From positions 1 to 15,075 of the forward strand of contig NZ_JALEXO010000306.1 in assembly GCF_022780145.1 (NCBI RefSeq): 15,075 bases of DNA, read 5' to 3'. The stretch is from Intestinibacter sp. GTDB lineage: Bacteria > Bacillota > Clostridia > Peptostreptococcales > Peptostreptococcaceae. Shown here piece by piece: positions 7,815 through 15,075 of the stretch (within the stretch, counting starts at the first letter, position 1; every line of letters begins with the position of its first letter). A program made the position numbers and the translations under genes. The notes below the pieces were generated by a model. That model was not told the origin of the DNA and made no database searches. It saw only the letters and a program-made list of their open reading frames with translations.

Positions 7815-7848
7815 AAGAGTGAGGCAGTTGTTCTCACTCTTTTGTTTT
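7815..7848 (+). terminator. Intrinsic terminator in the rimP leader, probable NusA-linked attenuator
   Basis: AAGAGTGAG (7815-7823) pairs perfectly with CTCACTCTT (7833-7841) around a 9-base loop, followed by TTTTGTTTT (7840-7848). It lies downstream of P1 and 36 bases before rimP. Autoregulation of nusA through NusA-dependent termination in the rimP (ylxS) leader is described for Bacillus subtilis; the interrupted U-tract here would suit such dependence. Alternatively it could simply end polC transcripts. The structure is seen; the regulatory role is inferred. Confidence 0.8.
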
Positions 7849-7853
7849 AAATA

Positions 7854-7862
7854 TGTTATAAT
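7854..7862 (+). promoter_or_regulatory. Extended -10 promoter P2, downstream of the leader terminator
   Basis: TGTTATAAT (TGnTATAAT) is a perfect extended -10, but a -35 at normal spacing would fall inside the terminator hairpin and matches poorly. A start near 7869 would yield a leader of only about 15 bases, just including the ribosome binding site TAGGAGG (7872-7878), and would bypass the attenuator. Confidence 0.45.
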
Positions 7863-7883
7863 ACAACTGAATAGGAGGCATAA

Positions 7884-8345
7884 ATGAAAAAGAATATTGA
7901 ATCTATAGTTGAAGAATTAGTATTGCCTATTGTGGATGCTAAGAATATAGAGTTAGTAGATGTAGAATATGTAAAAGAAGCGGGACAATTTTATTTAAGA
8001 ATCTACCTTGAAAAAGAAGGCGGTATTACTTTAGATGATTGTGAAGCTGTATCAAGAGAAATAAATCCTATATTAGACGAAAAAGACCCAATCGAAGAAA
8101 ATTATTTCTTAGAAGTATGTTCACCAGGTCTTGATAGACCTCTTAAAAAGGAAAAAGACTTTATAAGATACGCAGGAAGAGACGTAGAAATCAAATTATA
8201 CAAACCTTTAAATGGAACAAAACAGCTTGAAGGAGAGCTTGTAGGTTTAACTGAAGACAAAAAAATAAAAGTTATAATAGATGATAATGAAGTTGAGTTT
8301 GATAAAAAAGAAATCGCTATAATCAGACTTGCGGTGAAATTTTAG
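7884..8345 (+). CDS. rimP: Ribosome maturation factor RimP
   Basis: RimP binds the free 30S subunit and helps its late assembly around S12 and the central pseudoknot. The 153-residue length is standard. An N-terminal alpha/beta domain (1-86) contains LVDVEYVKEAG, YLRIYLEKEGGI and the near-invariant SPGLDRPL (80-87); a small SH3-like barrel follows (about 90-153). The start is the ATG with AGGAGG (7873-7878) 5 bases upstream. It is the first gene of the operon and lies 25 bases before nusA, the classic rimP-nusA pairing. Expression is probably controlled by the leader terminator. Formerly named ylxS. Confidence 0.97.
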   Translation: MKKNIESIVEELVLPIVDAKNIELVDVEYVKEAGQFYLRIYLEKEGGITLDDCEAVSREINPILDEKDPIEENYFLEVCSPGLDRPLKKEKDFIRYAGRDVEIKLYKPLNGTKQLEGELVGLTEDKKIKVIIDDNEVEFDKKEIAIIRLAVKF

Positions 8346-8370
8346 CGGTATTAAATAGGGAGGAATAAAA

Positions 8371-9558
8371 ATGAAACAAGAAATTGTAGATCCAAAGCAA
8401 GATTTTATGGACGCGTTAGACGAATTAGAAAAAGACAGAGGGATAAATAAGGAAATTATAATAGATACTATAGAACAAGCACTTTTGACTGCTTACAAAA
8501 AGAACTTTGGTTCAGCTCAAAATGTAAGAGTTGAAGTAGATAGAGAAGACGGAGAAGTAAGGGTATTCTCTCAAAGAAGAGTAGTAGATGAGTCAGATTT
8601 ATACGATACTTTCTTAGAAATAGAATTAGCAGATGCAAGAAAAATAGACCCAAGCTACGAATTAGGAGATATAATAGAAAATGAAGTAACTCCTAAGGAT
8701 TTCGGTAGAATAGCAGCTCAAACTGCTAAACAAGTAGTTGTACAAAGAATAAGAGAAGCAGAAAGAGAAATCGTATACAATGAATTTATCGAAAAGGAAA
8801 CAGAAATAGTTACAGGTGAAATAGCTAGAGCCACTTCAAAAACTGTATATGTAAATGTAGGAAAAATAGAAGCTTCTATGCCAGAATCTGAACAAATTCC
8901 TGGAGAAGAGTATAAAGCAGGTCAAAAGATAAAAGTATATATACTAGAAGTTAAAAAGACTAATAAAGGACCTCAAATAGTAGTTTCAAGAAGTCATCCA
9001 GGTCTTGTTAAGAGATTATTTGAAAAACAAGTAGAAGAAATATACCAAGGTATAGTTCAAATAAAATCTGTTTCAAGAGAAGCTGGTTCAAGAACTAAAA
9101 TAGCAGTTCAATCAATAGACGAAAGAATAGATCCAATCGGTGCTTGTGTAGGTACTAAAGGTTCAAGAGTAAGAGCTGTAGTAGATGAGTTAGGTGGAGA
9201 AAAAATCGATATAATTAATTACAGTGATGATCCAGCTGAATTTATATCAGCAGCACTTAGCCCATCAAAAGTTGTAAGAGTAGACGTAAATGAAGAAGAA
9301 AAAACTGCTCTTGTAGTAGTTCCTGATTATCAATTATCTCTAGCAATAGGTAAATCTGGTCAAAATGCAAGACTTGCAGCAAAACTTACTAACTGGAAAA
9401 TAGACATAAAAAGTGAATCACAAATAAAAGAAGAAATGGAATTAAAAGCTGAAGAAGCTATAGAAGATGATTTTGTAGAAGAAATCGAAGCTACACCTGA
9501 AGTAGAAGATATCGATTTAGAAGTTTCAGATGATTTAGATTCTGATATTGAAGAATAA
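8371..9558 (+). CDS. nusA: Transcription termination/antitermination factor NusA
   Basis: NusA binds RNA polymerase near the RNA exit channel and modulates pausing, intrinsic termination and antitermination. Its 395 residues carry the RNAP-binding N-terminal domain (about 10-130), an S1 domain (about 145-205), KH1 (GTKG at 261-264 within IGACVGTKGSRVRAVV) and KH2 (LAIGKSGQNARLAAK, GKSG at 327-330). A strongly acidic tail (about 351-395) follows. The proteobacterial acidic repeat domains are absent, as is normal in Bacillota; the tail is a visible addition. The start has AGGGAGG (8357-8363) 7 bases upstream. An in-frame Met at residue 13 would fit the usual family N-terminus but lacks a comparable ribosome binding site. 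As its own likely regulator it may act on the terminator at 7815-7848. Confidence 0.98.
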   Translation: MKQEIVDPKQDFMDALDELEKDRGINKEIIIDTIEQALLTAYKKNFGSAQNVRVEVDREDGEVRVFSQRRVVDESDLYDTFLEIELADARKIDPSYELGDIIENEVTPKDFGRIAAQTAKQVVVQRIREAEREIVYNEFIEKETEIVTGEIARATSKTVYVNVGKIEASMPESEQIPGEEYKAGQKIKVYILEVKKTNKGPQIVVSRSHPGLVKRLFEKQVEEIYQGIVQIKSVSREAGSRTKIAVQSIDERIDPIGACVGTKGSRVRAVVDELGGEKIDIINYSDDPAEFISAALSPSKVVRVDVNEEEKTALVVVPDYQLSLAIGKSGQNARLAAKLTNWKIDIKSESQIKEEMELKAEEAIEDDFVEEIEATPEVEDIDLEVSDDLDSDIEE

Positions 9559-9592
9559 TCTCAACTAGTATAAAGTTAAGGAGGGATTGCTT

Positions 9593-9868
9593 TTGAAAAA
9601 AGTAAAGAAAATACCTCAAAGAAAATGCATAGTATGTCAAGATAGGGATTCTAAAAAAGAGCTTATTAGAATTGTCAAAAACAAAGAAGGTGAGATATTT
9701 TTAGATCCATCTGGCAGAGCAAATGGTAGAGGTGCATATATATGTAAAGACTCTGAATGCTTGAAAAAAGCCATAAAAACAAAAGCTCTAAACAGGGCTT
9801 TTAAGATGGAAGTTTCTGATGAAGTATATGAAAAATTATTGACGGAGTTAGAATCTTATGACAAATAA
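9593..9868 (+). CDS. rnpM: RNase P modulator RnpM (YlxR family), TTG start
   Basis: YlxR-family proteins are small nucleic-acid-binding proteins; the B. subtilis member was recently shown to bind RNase P RNA and modulate its activity, hence RnpM. The 91 residues show PQRKCIVCQ (8-16), FLDPSGRANGRGAYIC ending in a third Cys, and a fourth Cys in SECLKKAI. A longer reading from the TTG at 9587 is open, but AAGGAGGG (9578-9585) would then touch it. The TTG at 9593 has proper spacing of 8 bases and gives a Lys-rich family-like start. Gap to nusA is 34 bases; the end overlaps ylxQ by 11 bases, suggesting translational coupling. Confidence 0.93.
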   Translation: MKKVKKIPQRKCIVCQDRDSKKELIRIVKNKEGEIFLDPSGRANGRGAYICKDSECLKKAIKTKALNRAFKMEVSDEVYEKLLTELESYDK

Positions 9869-10163
9869 CAATCAAAAAATTCATTCTTATATAGGCCTAG
9901 CTATGAGAGCTGGAAAAGTCGTGTCAGGAGACGATACAACTTTAAAGGAGCTCAAAAAAGGCAGGGTAAATTTAATAATAGTAGCCGAGGATGCTTCAGA
10001 TAATACCAAAAAATTATTCAAAGATAAATCGGCTTATAGAAAGGTAGACCAAATACTATTTTCAACAAAGGTAGAGCTTGGTTTATCTATAGGAAAATCA
10101 CCGAGAGCGGTGATAGGCATAAAGGATAAAAATCTATCACAAAAGATTTTAGAACTTATGTAA
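9858..10163 (+). CDS. ylxQ: L7Ae/L30e-family ribosomal protein YlxQ, kink-turn RNA binder
   Basis: The 101-residue protein has the L7Ae fold hallmarks: GLAMRAGKVVSGDD (13-26), a central LIIVAEDASDNTKK strand and turn (39-52), and the C-terminal VELGLSIGKSPRAVIGI (72-88). Family members bind kink-turn RNA; those in Bacillota associate with ribosomes, but their cellular role is not settled. The ATG lies inside the rnpM gene (11-base overlap) and uses CGGAGT (9843-9848). It sits between rnpM and infB as in most Bacillota, so identity is well supported by context. Confidence 0.93.
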   Translation: MTNNNQKIHSYIGLAMRAGKVVSGDDTTLKELKKGRVNLIIVAEDASDNTKKLFKDKSAYRKVDQILFSTKVELGLSIGKSPRAVIGIKDKNLSQKILELM

Positions 10164-10189
10164 GTAAAAATTTAATAGGGGGTGATCTT

Positions 10190-12118
10190 GTGGCAAATAC
10201 AAGAATAGACCAAATTGCAAAAGAAGTAAAAGTTTCAAATAAAGAAGTTATAGCTAAATTAGCTGAATTAGGAATTGAAGTAGAAAACGAAAATTCAGAA
10301 ATAGACGAAGAAGACGCACAATTAGTGACAGAATTATTATTAGAAGAAAATGGAAAGAAAATAAGTGTAGATGGACCTTTAACAGTTCAAAATCTAGCAG
10401 ATGCTGTAGGAAAATCAGTTTCAGAAGTAATAATGGAACTTATGAAAATGGGAACTATGGCAACAATAAATCAAGAGGTTACTTTTGAAGTAGCAGCTTT
10501 ATTAGCTCAAAAATATGGATTTACATTAGAAGCAGTTGCAAGTGATGTAGATGCAGAAGAAGAAATAGAAAAATTAATGGAAATTGAAGAAGATAGAGAA
10601 GAAGACTTAAAACCAAGACCACCAGTTGTAACTGTAATGGGACACGTTGATCACGGTAAAACATCTCTACTTGATGCAATCAGAAATACTCGTGTAACAT
10701 CAAGTGAAGCAGGTGGAATAACTCAACATATAGGTGCATCTGAAGTATCTATAAACGGACAAAAGATAGTATTTTTAGATACTCCAGGACATGAAGCCTT
10801 CACATCAATGAGAGCAAGAGGGGCTCAAGTAACAGATATAGCAATACTTGTAGTTGCAGCAGACGACGGTATAATGCCTCAAACAATAGAAGCTATAAAC
10901 CACGCCAATGCAGCAGGTGTACCTCTAATAGTAGCAATAAACAAAATAGATAAACCAGGTGCTAACCCAGAAAAAGTTAAAAAAGAATTAGCAGATGAAG
11001 GTCTACTAGTAGAAGACTGGGGTGGAAACGTAATATCTGTAGAAGTTTCAGCTAAGAAAAATCAAAATATAGATACATTACTAGAAATGGTTCTATTAGT
11101 TGCAGAAATGGAAGAATTACGTGCAAATCCTAACAAGAGAGCAGTTGGTACTGTAATAGAAGCTCAACTTGATAAAGCTAGAGGACCAGTTGCTACAGTT
11201 TTAGTTCAAGGCGGAACTTTAAAAGTCGGCGACCCAATAGTTGCAGGTATTGCTTCTGGTAAAGTAAGAGCGATGATAAATTCAAAAGGAAAAAGAGTAA
11301 AACATGCAGGTCCATCGACAGCAGTAGAAATACTTGGTCTATCTGAAGTACCACAAGGTGGAGACCAATTCGTCGCTGTTCCAACAGATAAGATAGCTAG
11401 AAATATTTCTGAAAAGAGACAATTAATCCAAAGAGAAGAAATGCTTAAATCTTCTCAAAGAATGTCACTTGACGATTTCTTCAACCAAATGAATGAAGGT
11501 CAAGTAAAAGACTTAAATGTAGTAATAAAGGCAGATGTTCAAGGTTCAGTTCAAGCCGTAAAACAATCACTTGAAAAATTATCAAATGAAGAAGTTGGCG
11601 TAAATGTAATCCACGGCGGTGTAGGTGCTATAAACGAATCAGACGTATTACTAGCTGCTGCATCAAATGCTATAATCATAGGATTTAACGTAAGACCAGT
11701 ATCAGGTGCTGAATCTTTAGCAGACAAAGAAAACGTAGATATAAGAACATATACAATAATTTACAAAGCTATAGAAGATATACAAGCTGCTATGAGCGGT
11801 TTACTAGATCCAGAACTAAAAGACGAAGATACAGGAAAAGCTGAAATAAGAGAAGTATACAAAATTTCAGGTGTTGGTTCTGTTGCAGGTTGCTATGTTA
11901 CAAGCGGTAAGATATTCAGAAATTCTAAGGTTAGAATTGTCAGAGACGGTATAATAATCCAAGAATGTGAAATATTAGCACTTAAGAGATTCAAAGACGA
12001 TGTAAAAGAAGTTAATAGTGGCTTTGAATGTGGTATGAGCTTTGTTAATTACAACGACATAAAAGTAGGCGATGTAATAGAAGCCTACATCCAAAAGGAA
12101 GTAAAGAGAGAACTATAA
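10190..12118 (+). CDS. infB: Translation initiation factor IF-2, GTG start
   Basis: IF-2 is the GTPase that delivers fMet-tRNA to the 30S subunit and promotes 50S joining. The 642 residues are a compact form: two IF2_N modules (about 1-55 and 60-115), a short acidic linker (120-140), then the G domain with GHVDHGKT (151-158), GGITQHIG (175-182), DTPGH (197-201), NKID (251-254) and SAK (287-289). Domains II-IV follow, with the C2 tRNA-binding barrel near the end (YVTSGKIFRNSKVRIVRDG). The start is GTG, with GGGGGTGA (10178-10185) ideally placed; the first residues MANTRIDQIAKE fit the family. The long low-complexity linker of larger IF-2 proteins is missing. Confidence 0.99.
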   Translation: MANTRIDQIAKEVKVSNKEVIAKLAELGIEVENENSEIDEEDAQLVTELLLEENGKKISVDGPLTVQNLADAVGKSVSEVIMELMKMGTMATINQEVTFEVAALLAQKYGFTLEAVASDVDAEEEIEKLMEIEEDREEDLKPRPPVVTVMGHVDHGKTSLLDAIRNTRVTSSEAGGITQHIGASEVSINGQKIVFLDTPGHEAFTSMRARGAQVTDIAILVVAADDGIMPQTIEAINHANAAGVPLIVAINKIDKPGANPEKVKKELADEGLLVEDWGGNVISVEVSAKKNQNIDTLLEMVLLVAEMEELRANPNKRAVGTVIEAQLDKARGPVATVLVQGGTLKVGDPIVAGIASGKVRAMINSKGKRVKHAGPSTAVEILGLSEVPQGGDQFVAVPTDKIARNISEKRQLIQREEMLKSSQRMSLDDFFNQMNEGQVKDLNVVIKADVQGSVQAVKQSLEKLSNEEVGVNVIHGGVGAINESDVLLAAASNAIIIGFNVRPVSGAESLADKENVDIRTYTIIYKAIEDIQAAMSGLLDPELKDEDTGKAEIREVYKISGVGSVAGCYVTSGKIFRNSKVRIVRDGIIIQECEILALKRFKDDVKEVNSGFECGMSFVNYNDIKVGDVIEAYIQKEVKREL

Positions 12119-12139
12119 TTAACAAAAGAGGTTGATATA

Positions 12140-12523
12140 ATGGCATCAAATAATAGAACACGTAGAATAGCAGAAGAAATTAGAAAAATAGTAAGTACAA
12201 TGCTAATTAATGGAATAAAAGATCCAAGAATAAATTCTCTAGTAAGTGTAACTGATGTTGAAGTTACAAGCGATTTAAGCTATGCATATGTATATATAAG
12301 CATTCTAGGAGGAGATGAAGAATCTACACTAGAAGGTTTAAAAAGTGCATGTGGGTATATAAGAAGAGAAGTTGGAAAAAATATAAAAATAAGACATATT
12401 CCAGAAATTATATTCAAAATAGACGATTCTCTATTAAAGGGAATGTACATGGATGAATTAATCAAAAAAGTCAATAATGGATATAAAAATTCATCAGAAG
12501 AAGATGAAAAAGACGGTGAATAA
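12140..12523 (+). CDS. rbfA: 30S ribosome-binding factor RbfA
   Basis: RbfA binds immature 30S particles and helps finish the 16S 5' end; it is needed for cold adaptation in several bacteria. The 127 residues form the expected single KH-like domain: RTRRIAEEIRKI (6-17), GIKDPRI (25-31), VTDVEVTSDLSYAYVYIS, and RHIPEIIFKIDDSL near 84-97. A charged Ser/Glu/Asp/Lys tail ends the protein. The start has AGAGGTTGA upstream. It lies 21 bases after infB and 1 base before nrnA, so the two flanking genes should be cotranscribed with it. Confidence 0.97.
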   Translation: MASNNRTRRIAEEIRKIVSTMLINGIKDPRINSLVSVTDVEVTSDLSYAYVYISILGGDEESTLEGLKSACGYIRREVGKNIKIRHIPEIIFKIDDSLLKGMYMDELIKKVNNGYKNSSEEDEKDGE

Positions 12524-12524
12524 T

Positions 12525-13499
12525 ATGGATAAGATTATTAATTATATAGATGAGGGTAACTATTTTATAGTTACCTCTCATGTAAATCCAGATGGAGACA
12601 ATATAGGCTCTACTCTATCTATGTACTACTATCTAAAATCTATAAATAAAGACGTCTACTATGTTTTAGACGACGATATTCCTATTAATTTAAAATTTTT
12701 ATTAAGCGATATAGAAGTTTTAAATTCTGAAGAATTCGAAAAGTTAAATTTAAAGGATTTTAGTATAATATCACTAGATTGTGGAGATTTAGGGAGAATA
12801 TGCTTAGATAGAGAATTAATAGACAAAGCTTCAAAATTAATTTGTATAGATCATCATGCTAGCAATCAAAGCTTTGGCGATTTTAACTATATAATACCTG
12901 AAGCGTCTTCAACTTGTGAACTCGTATATAATATATTCAAAAGAATAAATCAAATACAAAATACACAGGTTATGGATTCTAAAATAGCGACTGCATTATA
13001 TGCAGGTGTAGTAACCGATACAGGTAAATTTACTTATTCTAATACTAGTCCTAGCACATTTGATATGGCAAAGGAGCTTTTAGTATTAGGAGCTGAATCT
13101 AATAAAGTTATCTGCGAGGTTTACGGAAACAACCCTTATAATTACTATAAGCTATTGGGAGAAGCGTTAAATACACTTAATATAATAGATACTAAGGTAG
13201 CTGTTATAACGCTTACTCAAGATATGTTATCTAGAAATAACGTAAGCTTCAAAGATACAGATGGTATAACACCTTATTGCAGGGATATTGAAAATGTGGA
13301 AGTAGGGATTTTAGTAAAAGAAAAATCTCAGGATGAAATTAAAATAAGTCTTAGATCTAAAAATTACGTAGACGTAAGCCAAATTGCAAAGGCGTTTAAC
13401 GGTGGAGGTCACGTGAGAGCTGCTGGATTAACTGTATTTGGCGAAACTATACAAAATGCAACTAAGATGGTAGTAGATGAGACTTTAAAGTATATTTAA
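12525..13499 (+). CDS. nrnA: DHH/DHHA1 phosphoesterase NrnA (oligoribonuclease and pAp phosphatase)
   Basis: NrnA degrades nanoRNAs of 2-5 nucleotides and dephosphorylates 3'-phosphoadenosine 5'-phosphate; it replaces Orn in most Bacillota. The 324 residues have the DHH metal site: HVNPDGDNIGS (H19, D23, D25), SLDCGD (D85), IDHHASN (D109, H110, H111) and VVTDTG (D165). The C-terminal DHHA1 domain carries GGGHVRAAG (293-301). The frame is open from an ATG at 12477 inside rbfA, but those 16 residues are not family-like; the ATG at 12525 sits 1 base after the rbfA stop with GGTGA (12515-12519) upstream. Translational coupling to rbfA is likely. Confidence 0.96.
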   Translation: MDKIINYIDEGNYFIVTSHVNPDGDNIGSTLSMYYYLKSINKDVYYVLDDDIPINLKFLLSDIEVLNSEEFEKLNLKDFSIISLDCGDLGRICLDRELIDKASKLICIDHHASNQSFGDFNYIIPEASSTCELVYNIFKRINQIQNTQVMDSKIATALYAGVVTDTGKFTYSNTSPSTFDMAKELLVLGAESNKVICEVYGNNPYNYYKLLGEALNTLNIIDTKVAVITLTQDMLSRNNVSFKDTDGITPYCRDIENVEVGILVKEKSQDEIKISLRSKNYVDVSQIAKAFNGGGHVRAAGLTVFGETIQNATKMVVDETLKYI

Positions 13500-13509
13500 G
13501 GATGATATA

Positions 13510-14424
13510 ATGAATAAAATTGTTAATATTTTAAAGCCAACAGGAATGACATCTCACGACGTAGTAAGTTGTGTTAGAAGAATATTAAATATCAAAAAAG
13601 TTGGTCATACGGGAACTTTAGATCCAGATGCAGCGGGAGTACTTCCTATATGTTTAGGTAGAGCTACAAAAGTAAGTGAACTTATTTTAAATAAGGACAA
13701 GTCCTATATATGTGAATTAACACTTGGAATAGAGACTGACACGTACGATTCATCAGGTACTATTTTGTATAGAAATGATGGCTGTAGTATAGACAAATCA
13801 AAAATAGTACAGGCTTTTAAACTACAAGAGGGCGAAATAGATCAAATTCCACCGGTTTATTCAGCTTTGAAGGTAGGCGGCAAAAAAATGTGCGATTTAG
13901 CTAGAAAAGGAAAGGCTGATTCAATAGAGATAAAGCCTAGAAAAGTCAACATAAAAAAAATCGATATTTTAAATATATCTGATAATAAAATAACTTTTTA
14001 TGTAGAATGTTCGAAGGGGACTTACGTGAGAAGTATATGTCATGATGTAGGCGCTTATCTAGGATGTGGTGGACATATGTCCTTCTTACTTAGAACTTCA
14101 TCTGGAAGATTTGACCTAGAAAATTCTATAACTCTAGAGCAATTAGAGGAATTTTCTAAAAATGGTACTTTAGATGAATATTTATACGATGTAGATTATG
14201 TTCTAAATAATTTATTGGAGGCTGATTTAAAGCCGAGTGCCAAAAAATACTATACAAATGGCGGAACTATTGATTCGAAGCGATTTACTGTAAAAGGATT
14301 GAAAAATCACGATGAAAAAACCTACCTTGTAAGAGTTTATTGTCAAAATATTTTTATAGGTGTAGGAAAAATATCAAAAGATAATAACACTATTACTTTA
14401 AAAAGTGATAAACTCTTTATATAG
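13510..14424 (+). CDS. truB: tRNA pseudouridine(55) synthase TruB
   Basis: TruB makes pseudouridine at position 55 in the T loop of nearly all tRNAs and also acts as a tRNA folding chaperone. The 304 residues start with ILKPTGMTSHDVV (7-19). The catalytic Asp is D38 in VGHTGTLDPDAAGVLPI (31-47). Later motifs are IPPVYSALKVGGKKM and KGTYVRSICHDVG. A C-terminal PUA-like module (about 235-304) completes the usual length. The ribosome binding site AAGGATGA overlaps the nrnA stop and the gap is only 10 bases. Confidence 0.97.
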   Translation: MNKIVNILKPTGMTSHDVVSCVRRILNIKKVGHTGTLDPDAAGVLPICLGRATKVSELILNKDKSYICELTLGIETDTYDSSGTILYRNDGCSIDKSKIVQAFKLQEGEIDQIPPVYSALKVGGKKMCDLARKGKADSIEIKPRKVNIKKIDILNISDNKITFYVECSKGTYVRSICHDVGAYLGCGGHMSFLLRTSSGRFDLENSITLEQLEEFSKNGTLDEYLYDVDYVLNNLLEADLKPSAKKYYTNGGTIDSKRFTVKGLKNHDEKTYLVRVYCQNIFIGVGKISKDNNTITLKSDKLFI

Positions 14425-14452
14425 TAAATAATATTTCGGTGGGGAAAAAATA

Positions 14453-15075
14453 ATGATAGTTATAACATCTTTAGACGAATTAGAGCAAATAGAAAAAAGT
14501 TCTGTCACAATAGGGAAGTTTGAAGGGCTACATAAAGGTCATAAAGTCCTTATAAAAAAGACTGTAAATTATGCAAAAGAAAATAATATCAAAAGCGTAG
14601 TATTTACTTTTGCAAATAATCCAGCCAATTTTTTTGAAAGTGAAAAAGTAAGAAAGATTATTACTGATAAAAGCAAAATAGATAGTATGAGAGACTTAGG
14701 AGTCGATGTTGTTTTAAATATACCATTTGATGAATCTATGACTAAGATATCAGCTATAGATTTTGTGGAAAATATTTTAGTAAAAAAATTAAATGTAGAA
14801 AAAGTATATGTGGGGCATGATTTTACTTTTGCAAGGAATAAAGAAGGAGATGCAAATTTATTGAAGGTATTAGGTGGAGAATATAATTTCGATGTGGACA
14901 TAATAAAACCGATAAAAATAAATAATATAAGAGTCAGCAGCACATATATAAGAGATTTATTGGCTCAAGGTAAAGTTGATAAAGTAAAAGATTATTTAGG
15001 AAATAATTATACGGTAGAGGGAGTAGTTGTAAGTGGAAAGCAAATAGGTAGAACTATCGGGTTTCCTACTGCAAA
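14453..15075 (+). CDS. ribF: Bifunctional riboflavin kinase/FAD synthetase RibF, truncated by window edge
   Basis: RibF phosphorylates riboflavin to FMN and adenylates FMN to FAD. 207 residues are visible: the full N-terminal adenylyltransferase domain and the first part of the flavokinase domain, with GRTIGFPTA (199-207) at the edge. Adenylyltransferase motifs are recognisable but diverged: FEGLHKGH (23-30) where FDGVHxGH is usual, FTFANNP (51-57) where the family normally has PHP, and GHDFTFAR (121-128) where an FG is usual; VSSTYIR (161-167) is well kept. The start ATG has GGTGGGGA (14438-14445) upstream, 28 bases after truB. Position after truB is the standard Bacillota location. Identity is secure; full FAD synthetase activity is not certain. 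Confidence 0.95.
   Translation, partial: MIVITSLDELEQIEKSSVTIGKFEGLHKGHKVLIKKTVNYAKENNIKSVVFTFANNPANFFESEKVRKIITDKSKIDSMRDLGVDVVLNIPFDESMTKISAIDFVENILVKKLNVEKVYVGHDFTFARNKEGDANLLKVLGGEYNFDVDIIKPIKINNIRVSSTYIRDLLAQGKVDKVKDYLGNNYTVEGVVVSGKQIGRTIGFPTA

Noticed and set aside
7787..7883. Kink-turn in the rimP leader that YlxQ could bind for feedback
   Set aside because: I looked for tandem G-A pairs next to a three-base bulge and did not find a convincing match; the hairpin loop alone does not form one.
12477..12524. Earlier ATG for nrnA inside rbfA
   Set aside because: It adds 16 Lys-rich residues unlike the family. The ATG at 12525 directly follows the rbfA stop and matches the usual N-terminus.
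14569..14943. Minus-strand 124-residue open frame with hydrophobic stretches
   Set aside because: It is a shadow of ribF. The plus strand shows clear RibF motifs through the same bases; the Phe/Leu/Ser-rich composition is what antisense of an A-rich gene gives.
1..15075. CRISPR arrays, tRNA or rRNA genes, insertion sequences, prophage genes
   Set aside because: No regularly spaced direct repeats, no tRNA-like cloverleaf, no transposase or integrase motifs were seen on either strand.

Overview
The window is a low-GC (roughly 30% G+C) Bacillota chromosome segment. It most resembles the Peptostreptococcaceae (the Clostridioides difficile relatives). This placement is an inference from A/T-ending codons, strong AGGAGG-type ribosome binding sites, a Gram-positive PolC, an Acd-like SH3b/GH73 autolysin next to polC, and the order rimP-nusA-ylxR-ylxQ-infB-rbfA-nrnA-truB-ribF. 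No tRNA, rRNA, IS element, prophage or CRISPR array is visible. Every gap between genes is under 300 bases.

Region 1 (1-2532): a sirtuin deacetylase runs leftward off the window edge. It is divergent from a secreted three-SH3b N-acetylglucosaminidase that has its own promoter and a strong terminator. The 205-base gap after the autolysin is packed with inverted repeats and is the least explained stretch of DNA here.

Region 2 (2533-7667): a small, cysteine-rich putative zinc metallopeptidase (CxxC directly before HEIGH) on the minus strand is divergent from polC, the 1433-residue replicative DNA polymerase III alpha subunit with built-in proofreading exonuclease.

Region 3 (7668-15075): the conserved translation/transcription operon. 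A 216-base leader holds a promoter, an intrinsic terminator that probably acts as an attenuator, and a second extended -10 promoter just after that terminator. Then come rimP (30S maturation), nusA (elongation/termination factor), rnpM/ylxR and ylxQ (small RNA-binding proteins), infB (IF2), rbfA (cold-shock 30S maturation), nrnA (nanoRNase/pAp phosphatase), truB (tRNA psi55) and a right-truncated ribF (flavokinase/FAD synthetase). Gaps of 34 bases or less, one 11-base overlap and no visible internal terminators imply one transcript that couples ribosome assembly, initiation and RNA processing.

I found no convincing new multi-gene system. The most useful leads are the orphan CxxC-HEIGH protein beside polC, the inverted-repeat island at 2336-2523, the dual-promoter/attenuator leader of the rimP-nusA operon, and unusual active-site residues in the RibF adenylyltransferase domain. 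I moved three starts inward from the longest open frame: the metallopeptidase to 3201, rnpM to a TTG at 9593, and nrnA to 12525.
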